From Candidatus Fermentibacter sp. (GTDB lineage: Bacteria; Fermentibacterota; Fermentibacteria; Fermentibacterales; Fermentibacteraceae): a DNA stretch of 63,575 nt. The stretch spans positions 1-63,575 of the forward strand of contig JAUCPW010000054.1 in NCBI GenBank assembly GCA_030373045.1, in the 5' to 3' direction. Shown here piece by piece: positions 1 to 7,987 of this stretch (within the stretch, counting starts at the first letter, position 1; each line of letters starts with the position of its first letter). A program made the position numbers and the translations under genes. The notes under the pieces are model-generated. The model saw only the letters and a program-made list of their open reading frames with translations, made no database searches and was not told the origin of the DNA.

Positions 1-1298
1 TCGTCGAGGGAATCGGACATCGCACGGTCCACCAAGGCCGTGGGGATTGGTGTCTTCACCTTCAGGCCGAGGCGGCGCATCATCTCCACCTGGCGGATCA
101 GGTTGCCCGGGCCTGCGCTGAGCCGGCCGAAGGAATCGTCGATGGCCTGGGTCAGCTCGGCGGCCTTGATGCGCGACTTCTCGATGGATTCGGCCAGGAG
201 GCGTGCCTTGTCGTAGATGGCCGAGGCGCGGTCGGCGATCTCGCGGGTGTTGCGGGCCTCGTCGTCGCGGCGCCAGAACTGGGCCACCAGCTTCAGCATG
301 AGCAGGAGGGTGACGGGCCCGGTGACCACCACGTTCCCTCCGGCTGCGTCGTACTGCAGCTCGGGGTCGGCGTTCATGGCGGCCTGGAACGCCGGCTCCA
401 CCGGGATGCACATCATGACGAAGTCGAGGGTGCGGTCGCCCAGGAGGTTCTCATAGGCCTTGGCCCTGAGTTCGGCAATGTGGCCGCGCACCGAGGCGAT
501 GTGCTCCTTCAGGTCCTTCCCGGCCTGGTCGGCGTCGTCCTGCGACGCGAATCGCTCGTAGGCCACGAGCGAGACCTTCGAGTCGAGCACCACCGCCCTG
601 TCGCCGGGCAGGTTCACGATGAAGTCGGGGACGAGTCTGGCGCCGTTTTCGTCGGTGAATACCTTCTGCGCCTCGAAGTGGCGGCCCTCGACAAGGCCGG
701 CGCTCTCGAGCAGGCGCCTCACCACCAGCTCGCCCCAGTTGCCGCGCGCCTTGGCGTCGCCCTTGATGGCCCTGGCCAGGTTGTCGGCGTCCCTGCTCAC
801 CTGGGTGCTGAGCTCCTGCAGGTGCCTGATCTGCTCGATGAGGCTCTGGCTCTGCTTCGAGTCCTCGGTGTGGACGTCGTCGACGCGCTTCCTGAAGGCA
901 TCGAGCTGCTCCTTCAGTGGCTGGAGGACGGCCGAGAGCTTCTCGCGGTTCTGCTCCGACAGGGCGGTGCCCTTCTCGTCGAGGATGCGGCCCGCGAGGT
1001 TCTCGAACTCCTTCTTCAGCCTCTCCTCGGCGGCCTCGAGCAGGCGGATCTTCTCGTCCGCGCCCCTGCGCTCGTGCTCGAGAGCGGTTTCGAGCCTTGC
1101 GGCCTCGGTCCGGAGGGTGTCCGCCTCCGAGGCTCCAGCTTTGAGTTCGGCAAGCGCCTGGAGGTTGGCGGCGTCCTGGGCCTTGAGGCCTCCCAGCTCC
1201 TCGCGGAGCGAAGCCTCGCGGCGCATGGCCCTGAACAAGAGGAATCCGAGGGCGGCGGCCAGCAGGGCGAAGACGGCGGCCAGGATCTCAGGCCACAT
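1..1298 (-). CDS. rmuC: DNA recombination protein RmuC (C-terminus cut by window edge)
   Basis: The reading frame is open from an ATG at 1298 to the window edge, about 432 codons. It starts with one membrane segment (MWPEILAAVFALLAAALGFL), followed by a long charged coiled coil (about residues 25-190). The RmuC nuclease-like core follows, with GNWGELVVRRLLESAGL, VPDFIVNLP and the DSKVSL acidic/lysine motif, then the later helix FVMMCIPVEPAF. RmuC limits sequence inversions and is thought to process DNA ends in recombination; the nuclease activity is inferred from its fold. The last residues lie outside the window. Order and length fit the family, so the assignment is firm. Confidence 0.92.
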   Translation of the reverse strand, partial: MWPEILAAVFALLAAALGFLLFRAMRREASLREELGGLKAQDAANLQALAELKAGASEADTLRTEAARLETALEHERRGADEKIRLLEAAEERLKKEFENLAGRILDEKGTALSEQNREKLSAVLQPLKEQLDAFRKRVDDVHTEDSKQSQSLIEQIRHLQELSTQVSRDADNLARAIKGDAKARGNWGELVVRRLLESAGLVEGRHFEAQKVFTDENGARLVPDFIVNLPGDRAVVLDSKVSLVAYERFASQDDADQAGKDLKEHIASVRGHIAELRAKAYENLLGDRTLDFVMMCIPVEPAFQAAMNADPELQYDAAGGNVVVTGPVTLLLMLKLVAQFWRRDDEARNTREIADRASAIYDKARLLAESIEKSRIKAAELTQAIDDSFGRLSAGPGNLIRQVEMMRRLGLKVKTPIPTALVDRAMSDSLD

Positions 1299-1617
1299 GG
1301 CGGGGCTCCCGGGGTGTGCGGCGATCCGTCGATGCGAGGGAAGTCGCCGTCCGATCCATGTTCAGCGATCCATTACCCATTTCATTACCCATTGAATCGG
1401 GTAGTGCCCATTTCATCGAAGCGATTGGTGTCGCGGGATGCGGTGGTGTCGAGGGCGAGCCGGTTCCGAGCTGATCGAAGGTGGAGAGCCGGGAGGGCGG
1501 GGAGAAGGCCCGCGGCCTGTTCAGTGTTCCTGCCAGGAGGATCATGCCCCACCCGATTCCCGGGCCCGGCAGCGGCTCGCCGGGCGCGTTTGCGTGAGTA
1601 TCAGGAGGCCGCATCAG
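1299..1617. other. Intergenic region with short direct repeats
   Basis: No convincing gene is seen. Around 1370-1420 there are three near-identical copies of a cccatttcat/attacccatt unit in tandem, separated by a few bases. An open frame on the minus strand overlaps the start of rmuC but has no family resemblance, no ribosome site and proline/arginine-rich composition typical of non-coding frames. The region probably holds the rmuC promoter. Confidence 0.4.
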
Positions 1618-1854
1618 CTAGTCAACCGGAGCGCGGCGTGTAGGCCACTCGCTTTTCCACAAGGACTTCATCTCGCCGCCCCAGTAGAGTATGAGGATCA
1701 GCGGCAAGTACAGAAGCATCATGTATCCCTCTTCAGCGCAGTACCGCACGCTTGCCCAGTCGAGCAGGTCCCACCTCCAGGTCAGGATGATGCCGACCAT
1801 CATCATCAACAAGCCTGTCACGACATATCCGGCCAGAAAGTACAGAATGACCAT
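1618..1854 (-). CDS. Small two-helix membrane protein
   Basis: A 78-residue protein with two clear membrane segments: MVILYFLAGYVVTGLLMMMV at the N-terminus and MLLYLPLILILYW near residue 45. A short WRWDLLDW stretch lies between them, and the C-terminus is charged. The ATG at 1854 is preceded by a purine-rich GGGAGAGGG ribosome site and lies 15 bases after the stop of the 70-residue membrane protein upstream, so the two are probably co-transcribed. I do not recognise a family. The hydrophobic pattern and ribosome site support a real gene. Confidence 0.6.
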   Translation of the reverse strand: MVILYFLAGYVVTGLLMMMVGIILTWRWDLLDWASVRYCAEEGYMMLLYLPLILILYWGGEMKSLWKSEWPTRRAPVD

Positions 1855-1869
1855 CCCTCTCCCTTCCGA

Positions 1870-2082
1870 TTATCGCGCCTGGTTTCCGTGTTCGAAGGCT
1901 TCGACGATCCTCTTCGTGCCGCTCTGGATCACGGTTGCCACATAGCCGACCCCGACTGTCAGGAGGCCACAACCGAGAAGAGTAGCTGCGACACACTGCT
2001 GGATCGCGCTATCGGCACCACCCATTCCCATTAGCCCTGCAACGAACATCAGGCCCCCGAGCACGAACAGGACGACGCTCAT
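1870..2082 (-). CDS. Small membrane protein, 70 residues
   Basis: The ATG at 2082 is preceded by a strong GGAGGGGGAGAG ribosome site, which favours it over longer upstream starts. The protein has an N-terminal membrane helix (MSVVLFVLGGLMFVAGLMGM) and a second one (VAATLLGCGLLTVGVGYVAT), then a charged tail ending in EHGNQAR. It is the first gene of a pair with the 78-residue membrane protein just downstream. No family is recognised and no function can be given. Confidence 0.6.
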   Translation of the reverse strand: MSVVLFVLGGLMFVAGLMGMGGADSAIQQCVAATLLGCGLLTVGVGYVATVIQSGTKRIVEAFEHGNQAR

Positions 2083-2304
2083 CTCTCCCCCTCCCTGACT
2101 CGAGTTTCGATCCCGGCAGAACCGATTGTCGTACCGTTGTGTCATGGATTGAGCATTTCTCATGCCGGGGATGCAAATCCATGGAACACCATGCCATTCA
2201 AGGCGTTGAGGGAATGCCGGCACGTTCCTATGATGCGGCCCTCCCACGATTTCATCAGGCACGGACCGGCATTCCGTGATCTGCGGTCATATCCTGACGG
2301 CCAG

Positions 2305-2775
2305 TCATTTTGCGTGGTGCCGGCGAAGGGACGGCTGTGCGGGGAGGCTCGCGTGCCGATGTGACCAGCCGCCGGCGGCGATTTTCGAGCTGTAGTCCTG
2401 GTGCGACATCACCTCGACGATCTCGAGGCGAGCGCCGGCCTCCCGGCAGATCAGGCGGTAGTAGCTCGGAAGAGGCACTGAGATGATCGTGTTGTAGCCC
2501 TCTCCCTTCAGCCGCTTGCCCCCCAGGGTGAACCAGCGGGTGCCGGCCTCGAGGAGGCGCACGATCTTCAGCGTGGCATCCTGAACGGCGGCGGGCATCT
2601 TCTCGATGCCCTCCGGGCCGCCTTCGAGCGATACCTTCCGGGCCTCCTTCTCCATGGTTCTGACGCAGCGCTTCTCCTCCTTCTCGCGCCTCTCCCTCTC
2701 GATCTGTTCGCAGATGTGGCAGCGGGTGCCCTTCCCCCTGTGCCCGCACGGGAACGTGTTTCTCTGTGCAGCCAT
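2305..2775 (-). CDS. Cys/His-motif cytosolic protein, 156 residues
   Basis: The N-terminus carries FPCGHRGKGTRCHIC, a compact CGH...CxxC arrangement that looks like a zinc-binding knuckle. A Glu/Arg/Lys-rich helix (about residues 22-45) and a mixed alpha/beta part follow. The motif resembles small DUF7682-type proteins, but I am not certain of the family. The ATG at 2775 overlaps the stop of the upstream gene (ATGA), so translation is probably coupled. It is the last gene of a three-gene operon that starts at 3285. Confidence 0.65.
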   Translation of the reverse strand: MAAQRNTFPCGHRGKGTRCHICEQIERERREKEEKRCVRTMEKEARKVSLEGGPEGIEKMPAAVQDATLKIVRLLEAGTRWFTLGGKRLKGEGYNTIISVPLPSYYRLICREAGARLEIVEVMSHQDYSSKIAAGGWSHRHASLPAQPSLRRHHAK

Positions 2776-3098
2776 CACTCCACCTCCTCGAATTCGGCGA
2801 AGTACATCGGAACCCTGTCGGCGAACCACGGCAGGCAGACGCCCATCGACTTCTCGGCCCCACCGTCGCCCGGGTCGGCGAGCGTGAACTCTGTTTCTGC
2901 TTCGATGGGGATCAGCGCGGTGTAGTGCACCCACTCTTCGACACCGGTGCTCTCGATCCGGTAGAAGAGGCCGTCGGCCAGGAACTCCCAGGCCTCGACT
3001 ACGACCCTGCGGGCCTTGCTGCCCGCAAGCCTTGCCACGCTGCCACGGCTCACAACCAGGATCCAGCACTGGTCTTCTGCGGTCAGTGTCGTTCCCAT
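2775..3098 (-). CDS. Hypothetical cytosolic protein, 107 residues
   Basis: The protein starts MGTTLTAEDQCWILVVSRGS and is rich in beta-strand-like stretches and aromatic residues, with an acidic C-terminus (FAEFEEVE). An AAGGAG site lies 16 bases before the ATG at 3098, and 13 bases before an in-frame GTG at 3101, so either codon could be the start. It lies between a tiny membrane protein gene and a Cys/His-motif gene, overlapping the latter by four bases. Family unknown. Confidence 0.6.
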   Translation of the reverse strand: MGTTLTAEDQCWILVVSRGSVARLAGSKARRVVVEAWEFLADGLFYRIESTGVEEWVHYTALIPIEAETEFTLADPGDGGAEKSMGVCLPWFADRVPMYFAEFEEVE

Positions 3099-3120
3099 CA
3101 CTGCACTGCACCAGCTCCTT

Positions 3121-3285
3121 TCATGCCCCACGCACCACCCTGGCTGCCTCGCGCGGCGACATGAACAGCAGAGCGAGGATCGCGGCGAGGATCAGCAAGA
3201 AAAGGGCCAGGACGCCCAGGCGGTTGGGATGGCCTGCCGCGCCAACGGCGGTGCCGTTCCTCTGATTCTGCGTGATGTTGCGCAT
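3121..3285 (-). CDS. 54-residue single-pass membrane protein
   Basis: A short gene read MRNITQNQRNG... with a single strong membrane helix, LGVLALFLLILAAILALLFM, followed by SPREAARVV. An AGGAG ribosome site lies ten bases before the ATG at 3285. A closer ATG six bases after that site is too near to be used. The stop lies directly at the AAGGAG site of the next gene, so it leads a three-gene operon. Size and topology suggest a membrane anchor or small accessory subunit, but the role is unknown. Confidence 0.65.
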   Translation of the reverse strand: MRNITQNQRNGTAVGAAGHPNRLGVLALFLLILAAILALLFMSPREAARVVRGA

Positions 3286-3316
3286 TTGATACATTCTCCT
3301 TTCTGCCTCTACTATA

Positions 3317-3346
3317 CTGATACCCGATTCTACCCCCGGGTGTCAA
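3317..3346 (-). promoter_or_regulatory. Probable sigma-70-type promoter for the 3285-2305 operon
   Basis: On the minus strand TTGACA (3346-3341) is followed after 18 bases by TATCAG (3322-3317), with an alternative TATAGT next to it. It lies about 30-60 bases upstream of the first gene. The -35 match is perfect and the -10 is weak. Confidence 0.45.
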
Positions 3347-3349
3347 GCC

Positions 3350-3540
3350 CTATCTCCATAATAATCAATAAGATAGATGAAGATGATAGTACAAGAAGAA
3401 GGTGAAGTTATAATCTTCATGAGTATTGAAGATTTGTGATGAAAATGAAGCTTGTATGAAAGAAGAAAGAGATATGAGATGAAGAAGAGGGATCTTCAAC
3501 TGAAACGAGAACAGGAAGAGAAAGAAGTAACTGATATCGA
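3350..3540. other. AT-rich, purine-biased stretch without a convincing gene
   Basis: About 190 bases are much poorer in GC than the rest of the window. The plus strand is dominated by A and G (runs such as gaagaagaagg and agaagaaagagatatgaga). Only very short open frames occur. It lies between a minus-strand operon promoter and the AbiE locus. Bases 3541-3696 after it hold nothing I can identify. It may be a foreign or regulatory segment. Confidence 0.5.
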
Positions 3541-3696
3541 AGCGAGGTTCGGAGCGGTCTGAACTGAATGCCCGGCAGTCAGTGATCCATCAGTCGAAAG
3601 TTGCCGTATCTCCCATCCCTGGAGGGTGGTGGCTAGTACACCCTGGATTTGGAATGGTCACCTGGAAAACAGCCTGGCCCCATGTGACAACGGGGG

Positions 3697-3725
3697 TTGC
3701 CATCGGTCATTTCATGTAGGATACT
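3697..3725 (+). promoter_or_regulatory. Probable promoter of the AbiE operon
   Basis: TTGCCA at 3697-3702 and GATACT at 3720-3725 are separated by 17 bases. The -10 element runs into the left arm of the palindrome at 3721-3743, so a protein bound there would block RNA polymerase. Confidence 0.45.
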
Positions 3726-3743
3726 TCCGTTTGCCGGAAGTAT
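3721..3743. promoter_or_regulatory. Palindromic operator-like site upstream of abiEi
   Basis: ATACTTCCG, five bases (TTTGC), then CGGAAGTAT form a perfect nine-base inverted repeat. It overlaps the predicted -10 element and ends 18 bases before the antitoxin start. AbiEi antitoxins are known to repress their own operon by binding inverted repeats, so this is the likely autoregulatory site. Confidence 0.6.
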
Positions 3744-3761
3744 CTTGCAAGGATGTGACGT

Positions 3762-4412
3762 ATGCTCGATATGACGATCGATCTGCTGAGATCGGGGCCT
3801 CCAGGCAGAGTGCTGCGGCAGTTCGAGATCGAGTCCGCCCTCGGCGGAACACCCGCAAGGCGGTACGGGATTGTGAACCGGGCCCTGGCACGGGGCGAAC
3901 TCGTCAGGCTCCGCAGGGGCCTGTACGTGCTTCCCGGGATAGGGGGCGAGGTGGCGGGGTCATCCCTCGTCGCGGCCAATGCGATAATCCACGGCAGCTA
4001 CGTCTCGTGCGAGAGCGCTCTGTCCTTCCACGGGCTGATCCCGGAGAGGGTGACAGTCCTCCTGTCCGCATGCCAGGGAAGAGGGTCGATCTTTACCAAT
4101 CCCCTCGGCGAGTTCCGCTATTACCGCATCCCCGCCAGGGCGGGCTGGTTCATGGAGGGTGTTTCGTCAGAGGAAACAGGTGGCGGAAGGGCGCTCGTTG
4201 CGTCCCCGCTGCGAGCTCTGGCGGATCTGGCGTACACGCGCAGGATCGAGGGGCCGGTGCGCTCATTCCTGGTGGATTCGCTAAGGATCGATCCGGACGA
4301 TCTCTACTCGATAGAACCTTCCGCAGTCGCCTCTATGAAGAAGGCATTCCGGTCGGGAGCCGTTCGACGCTTCCTCGACGGTCTCCTCGAACTGGTGAGG
4401 GAGGTGGCATGA
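3762..4412 (+). CDS. AbiEi-type antitoxin / transcriptional repressor
   Basis: A 216-residue protein. The N-terminal region is a winged-helix type domain (LRQFEIESALGGTPARRYGI ... GELVRLRRGLYVL, about residues 18-60). The AbiEi core follows, with SSLVAANAIIHGSYVSCESA and LSFHGLIPE. In type IV systems this protein neutralises the nucleotidyltransferase toxin and represses the operon. AAGGA lies eight bases before the ATG. The stop overlaps the start of the toxin gene (ATGA). Architecture and pairing make the call good, although the sequence is a divergent member. Confidence 0.85.
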   Translation: MLDMTIDLLRSGPPGRVLRQFEIESALGGTPARRYGIVNRALARGELVRLRRGLYVLPGIGGEVAGSSLVAANAIIHGSYVSCESALSFHGLIPERVTVLLSACQGRGSIFTNPLGEFRYYRIPARAGWFMEGVSSEETGGGRALVASPLRALADLAYTRRIEGPVRSFLVDSLRIDPDDLYSIEPSAVASMKKAFRSGAVRRFLDGLLELVREVA

Positions 4413-5272
4413 GCACGCCGCTTTCGGACAGGATCGCCTCGGCCTCTCCCCGAACGCCCGGGGAGGAGGATGCCGCCATCCGCGAAGCGATGCAGGAGCT
4501 CGCCCTCTACGCGCTCTCCGGGACTCGCTTCTTCTCCGACGCGGCTTTCCACGGCGGAACCTTCCTGAGAATCCTGCACGGGCTGGACAGGTTCTCCGAG
4601 GATCTGGACTTCTCGACCGGCCGGCCGGAACCGGGATTCGACTGGCGCGAGCATTCCGGAGCACTCGTCGATATCCTGCAGGCTCACGGGCTGGCCTGCG
4701 AGATCCGTCCCAGGGCCGCGGATGCCTCCCCGGTCAAGGCAATCTCGGTTGTCACGCCCGGGCCAGACGCCTCTCTGCTGAGATTCGCGCATCGCAAGGG
4801 CAGGCTCATCCGGGTGAAGCTCGAGGTCGATACCAATCCGCCGGAAGGGGCGAAGACGGCCGTGGCCTATGCCGGCTTTCCCGTTGCCCACGCGCTGCGC
4901 TGCGTAGACCTTCCGAGCGGCATGGCGGGCAAGTGCCATGCCGTCCTGTGCAGGCCGCATCTCAAGGGGAGGGACCTCTACGACTTCTCGTGGTATGTCG
5001 GGAGGGGAGTCGGCCCGAACCTCGTCCTGTTGAAATCTGCTCTTCTCCAGAGCGGGCCGTGGAAGGGAGATGCCGGGATCCTGCCCGATCCGGAATGGCT
5101 CGCACAGGCACTTCGGAAAAAGGTTTCCGAGATCGACTGGGAGGACGCAAGGCGCGACGTGATGCCCTTCCTCGGCGAAGCCGGGCGAAGGAGCCTGGCG
5201 CTATGGAACGGCGATTTCTTCAACGATCTGATCACAAGGCTCATGGCGTCGACAAAGCACACCGCCGGGTGA
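4409..5272 (+). CDS. AbiEii/AbiGii-family nucleotidyltransferase toxin
   Basis: A 287-residue protein. FHGGTFLRILHGLDRFSEDL (about residues 49-68) followed by DFS holds the two halves of the nucleotidyltransferase active site (GGT and SEDLDFS). LIRVKLEVDTNPP supplies the third acidic motif, and HLKGRDLYDFSWYV matches the conserved K/RDLYD helix. Family toxins transfer nucleotides to cellular targets and stop growth, often as phage defence. The gene starts inside the last codons of the antitoxin gene, so the two are co-translated. All catalytic motifs appear intact, which points to a functional toxin. Confidence 0.88.
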   Translation: MSTPLSDRIASASPRTPGEEDAAIREAMQELALYALSGTRFFSDAAFHGGTFLRILHGLDRFSEDLDFSTGRPEPGFDWREHSGALVDILQAHGLACEIRPRAADASPVKAISVVTPGPDASLLRFAHRKGRLIRVKLEVDTNPPEGAKTAVAYAGFPVAHALRCVDLPSGMAGKCHAVLCRPHLKGRDLYDFSWYVGRGVGPNLVLLKSALLQSGPWKGDAGILPDPEWLAQALRKKVSEIDWEDARRDVMPFLGEAGRRSLALWNGDFFNDLITRLMASTKHTAG

Positions 5273-5330
5273 AGACTGGCTACGGCATACGGCTGTCAGC
5301 GAAAGAGCAGCCTGATCCCGGTTCCCGGTC

Positions 5331-6029
5331 CTACTCGGACAGTTCGAAGTGGATCGTCCACCTGCCGGTGGCGTTGCCGTCTTCCGGGCGGTAGGGGATG
5401 TCGATGTACACGTCAGTACCTTCACCAAGATCGTCGCGCGGGACGGAGAAGACGACCGCGCTCGAACCGATCGAGTTGCCGGCATAGCCGGGGTATTCCC
5501 AGACCAATTCGGGATCGGTGATCGAGAACCCTTCGTTGAACCAGATCCACACCGTGGGTTCGATCGGCACGATGGGAATGTCCTCGCCCGCATCCGGATC
5601 GGCCATGTCGGCTGCCATTCCGGCGTTGATGATCGTGAGATTGGGGGTGAAGGGCTCCGGGCCGTGCGTCACCTCGGCCTCTATCGCCTCGTCGTCCGAT
5701 TCCCAGGCTGGCTGGAGGGTGAAGTACTCGATCGCACCCGCACCCTGCTTCTGCATCGAGGGCACGGTTCCTCCCGAGCCCATGGGAGAGACCTCGGCGG
5801 CGAAGCTGGCTGCGAAGACCGGGCTGATCGAAGGGCCGAAGATGACCCGGGAGAAGTAGCTCACGCTCCTGTAGGTCTCGATGTATCCCTGGTCGCCGTA
5901 GGGATCGGCAGGATCGGAGTATTCGAGAGTGACGGTGATGTCATACGGAGGCGAGGAGAGGAAGACCTCTTCCCCTGAAGCCGCGTTCACGGCCAGCACA
6001 GCTGGCGCTACGAACAACAGCCACTTCAC
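5331..6029 (-). CDS. Exported protein of unknown function, 232 residues
   Basis: A GTG at 6029 follows a GAGGG ribosome site seven bases upstream and starts a signal peptide (VKWLLFVAPAVLAVNAASGE). The mature part is rich in beta-strand-like sequence, Asp/Glu/Pro and aromatic residues, with two acidic/proline stretches (ADMADPDAGEDIPIVPIEP) and few charged helices. No sorting domain is seen at the C-terminus (RWTIHFELSE). It is probably periplasmic. I do not recognise a family. Upstream ATG codons would add an unlikely arginine-rich extension. Confidence 0.6.
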   Translation of the reverse strand: MKWLLFVAPAVLAVNAASGEEVFLSSPPYDITVTLEYSDPADPYGDQGYIETYRSVSYFSRVIFGPSISPVFAASFAAEVSPMGSGGTVPSMQKQGAGAIEYFTLQPAWESDDEAIEAEVTHGPEPFTPNLTIINAGMAADMADPDAGEDIPIVPIEPTVWIWFNEGFSITDPELVWEYPGYAGNSIGSSAVVFSVPRDDLGEGTDVYIDIPYRPEDGNATGRWTIHFELSE

Positions 6030-6181
6030 AGCAATGCCCTCGCATTCCGGGCGGTGCCGGACTCCCCCGTCCGGCATGCCCGCAATTGTATACGGCATCG
6101 CACCTTCTATGGAAAGCCCGGGGCGCCGGAGGCAGGTTCGCCGGGTTCGGAACTTATGCGGGGCTGGGACAGTTGCGGCGG

Positions 6182-6649
6182 TCAGGCTCCCGGGAAGCCG
6201 AACCTGACCTGGAGGTCGGCCGCGAGATTCGCCAGTGCCGGGTCTTTCGCAGGGCCGTCGAAGCGGGGCAGCTGCGACAACCTCTCGACGAAGCCTCCGC
6301 TGTGCTCGATGCGGGGCGAGAGTCTGATCTGCGTCCAGGAGTCGGACCCCGGCACGGGGCTGCACACGAGGCTCTGGACGAAGCACTGGAAGGCGAGCTT
6401 CTCCTGGTTCATCTGGCGGAACGTGGCGGCCAGCTTCGACCAGCAGTCGTGCTGATCCTTCGCGGGACGTTTCGAGAGGTCGCGCTGGAGCAGGTGGAAG
6501 GCTCCGGCAGCATAGTCGTTCCCTGCCACGAATCCCTCAGCCAGGATCTGCCAGGAGCCTGGCCCCCCGATGTCCCGATCGAAGCCGGACTGCTGCTTCA
6601 CGGCCCTCCCATTGTGCCGGACCCCGTTCATCGACAATACTAAAAGCAT
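6182..6649 (-). CDS. Hypothetical protein with TPR-like helices
   Basis: About 155 residues if started at the ATG at 6649; ATGs at 6724 and 6631 are also possible and none has a good ribosome site. The central part (DYAAGAFHLLQRDLSKRPAK and KLAATFRQMNQEKLAFQCFV) has the spacing of paired amphipathic helices seen in tetratricopeptide repeats. It is divergent to the gene at 6719. The start is uncertain and the function unknown. Confidence 0.45.
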   Translation of the reverse strand: MLLVLSMNGVRHNGRAVKQQSGFDRDIGGPGSWQILAEGFVAGNDYAAGAFHLLQRDLSKRPAKDQHDCWSKLAATFRQMNQEKLAFQCFVQSLVCSPVPGSDSWTQIRLSPRIEHSGGFVERLSQLPRFDGPAKDPALANLAADLQVRFGFPGA

Positions 6650-6718
6650 AGACGACAGAAGGCCATGACGCCCGGGCACGAGCCGGGCGTCGTCGACTCT
6701 CACGGGAGGTTCATCCGA

Positions 6719-7363
6719 ATGCATGCCGTTCTTCTAGCCGCCATGCTCGCCGTTGAGCCCGCAGGCGGCACCCGCCTCATAGACAACATGTTCAGGTACT
6801 ACAATCCCGAAGAGGCCCTGCCGGTGCCGGACGCAACGCTGTACAGCGCCGAAGAGCTCATTCTGGTAGAAGCGGCGATGCAGCGCCTGCAGGCCTTCGT
6901 TCCCCTGACCGAGATGCCCGGACACCTCTACTTCGAGGAATCGATCGCTCTCGAGAAGCGCCAGGGCCTCGAGCAGACGGCAGCTGTGCTCTCGGACGAC
7001 CCTTCCTACGCGCTGACGGTCATGGAGTACCTCGCCGACGCGCCGATCTTCTACGAGTGGGAGGGGATGCACGACGGCCCCCTGGCCGAGGCGGAGTACG
7101 CCGCGCAGTACCTGTCGGAAAACCCCGAGACAATCATCGAACCGTTCCTGCTGACGTTCCTGCTGCACAGGTACCGTGCTGCCTGGGAGTGCGCGACGGT
7201 GAGCGGCGACGAAGCAGTTGCGGCGCAGACGCTCGAGGCCTTCACCGGCTTCTACATGAGAGCCGAGGCTTACGGAGACCCGACGCTTTCTCTGGTTGCC
7301 CGCGAGCTGAAGGATGCGCCCTCGATCTACATGTACGCCGACTTCCCGGGCTGGCCCCGCTAG
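6719..7363 (+). CDS. Exported helical protein, 214 residues
   Basis: GGGAGG lies nine bases before the ATG at 6719. A signal peptide (MHAVLLAAMLAVEPAGG) is followed by a largely helical mature protein with many Glu/Ala/Leu and aromatic residues (for example ALTVMEYLADAPIFYEWEG and PETIIEPFLLTFLLHRYRAA). No known domain is recognised. The gene ends two bases before a dispersed repeat begins. Confidence 0.6.
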   Translation: MHAVLLAAMLAVEPAGGTRLIDNMFRYYNPEEALPVPDATLYSAEELILVEAAMQRLQAFVPLTEMPGHLYFEESIALEKRQGLEQTAAVLSDDPSYALTVMEYLADAPIFYEWEGMHDGPLAEAEYAAQYLSENPETIIEPFLLTFLLHRYRAAWECATVSGDEAVAAQTLEAFTGFYMRAEAYGDPTLSLVARELKDAPSIYMYADFPGWPR

Positions 7364-7365
7364 CC

Positions 7366-7517
7366 GGGGTCTGGCTACTTTTACGTTAACACGCACATCC
7401 GGTTGTCGGACAGCATCCTGGCAGGCAGGCCGAAACGGGCGGTTTCCGGGTTTCCGGGAGGCAGGTCCGGATAGCCTCTCCAGCTCGGCGCGTCGCTCTC
7501 GAAAGTAGCCTGACCCC
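7366..7517. repeat. 152-bp dispersed repeat with terminal inverted repeats (copy 1)
   Basis: The left end is GGGGTCTGGCTACTTTTACG plus TTAACACGC, and the right end is GAAAGTAGCCTGACCCC, its inverse. The interior shares ctggcaggcaggccgaaa with the copy near 12400. No open frame. It behaves like a non-autonomous (MITE- or REP-like) element. After it, 7518-7545 repeats gggtacccgggtac motifs. Confidence 0.75.
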
Positions 7518-7549
7518 GGGTACCCGGGTACTGACCCCGGTACGCCCCC

Positions 7550-7987
7550 CTACATCCTCGTCCTGAGCCAGATGCTCGAAACCAGCTTGGTGACGGCCAT
7601 CACCCCCAGGATGCCTATGAGCATGGGATCGAACGGGATCGAATCGCCTGCCGTCGGGGCGCCGCGCCAGGTCTGGTACACCATCGCCGCCACAACGGCG
7701 AAAACGGCGGCCACGGAGCAGTTGCGCTCGATGATGAGCTGATGCAGGCGCTCGCGCTCGTCGTGATGCCTGCCCATCGCCGCCCAGATCGAGACGGCGT
7801 CGATGACGAGCAGCCCGATGACCGTGAGTGTCAGGGCATCACGGACGCCCTCCCGGAGAGGTGCCAGCGAGATCAGACCCAGGGCCGCGATGAAGCAGAG
7901 GATGTAGACCCATCCCTGCCAGGTCCTGGGGGCCAGCCCCCAGCCCGCAGTACGGTACGTGAACCACTCAGGCCTTCCCAGCATCAT
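7550..7987 (-). CDS. Four-helix membrane protein paired with an XRE regulator
   Basis: A 145-residue protein with about four membrane segments: VYILCFIAALGLISLA, ALTLTVIGLLVIDAVSIWAA, SVAAVFAVVAAMVYQTW and MLIGILGVMAVTKLVSSIWL. A charged HHDERERLHQLIIERN loop lies in the middle. GGAGGTGG lies just before the tandem ATGs at 7987/7984. Its start overlaps the regulator's stop by 20 bases, so the two are coupled. Small integral membrane proteins downstream of XRE regulators are common, but their role is mostly unknown. Confidence 0.7.
   Translation of the reverse strand: MMLGRPEWFTYRTAGWGLAPRTWQGWVYILCFIAALGLISLAPLREGVRDALTLTVIGLLVIDAVSIWAAMGRHHDERERLHQLIIERNCSVAAVFAVVAAMVYQTWRGAPTAGDSIPFDPMLIGILGVMAVTKLVSSIWLRTRM

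Noticed and set aside
1288-1614. Minus-strand frame of 108 codons upstream of rmuC
   Set aside because: No ribosome site, no recognisable fold, and it includes a tandem repeat in DNA. More likely non-coding.
480-1643. Long plus-strand open frame opposite rmuC
   Set aside because: The minus strand encodes a clear RmuC protein. The plus frame has an alanine/arginine/leucine-rich composition typical of antisense frames in GC-rich DNA.
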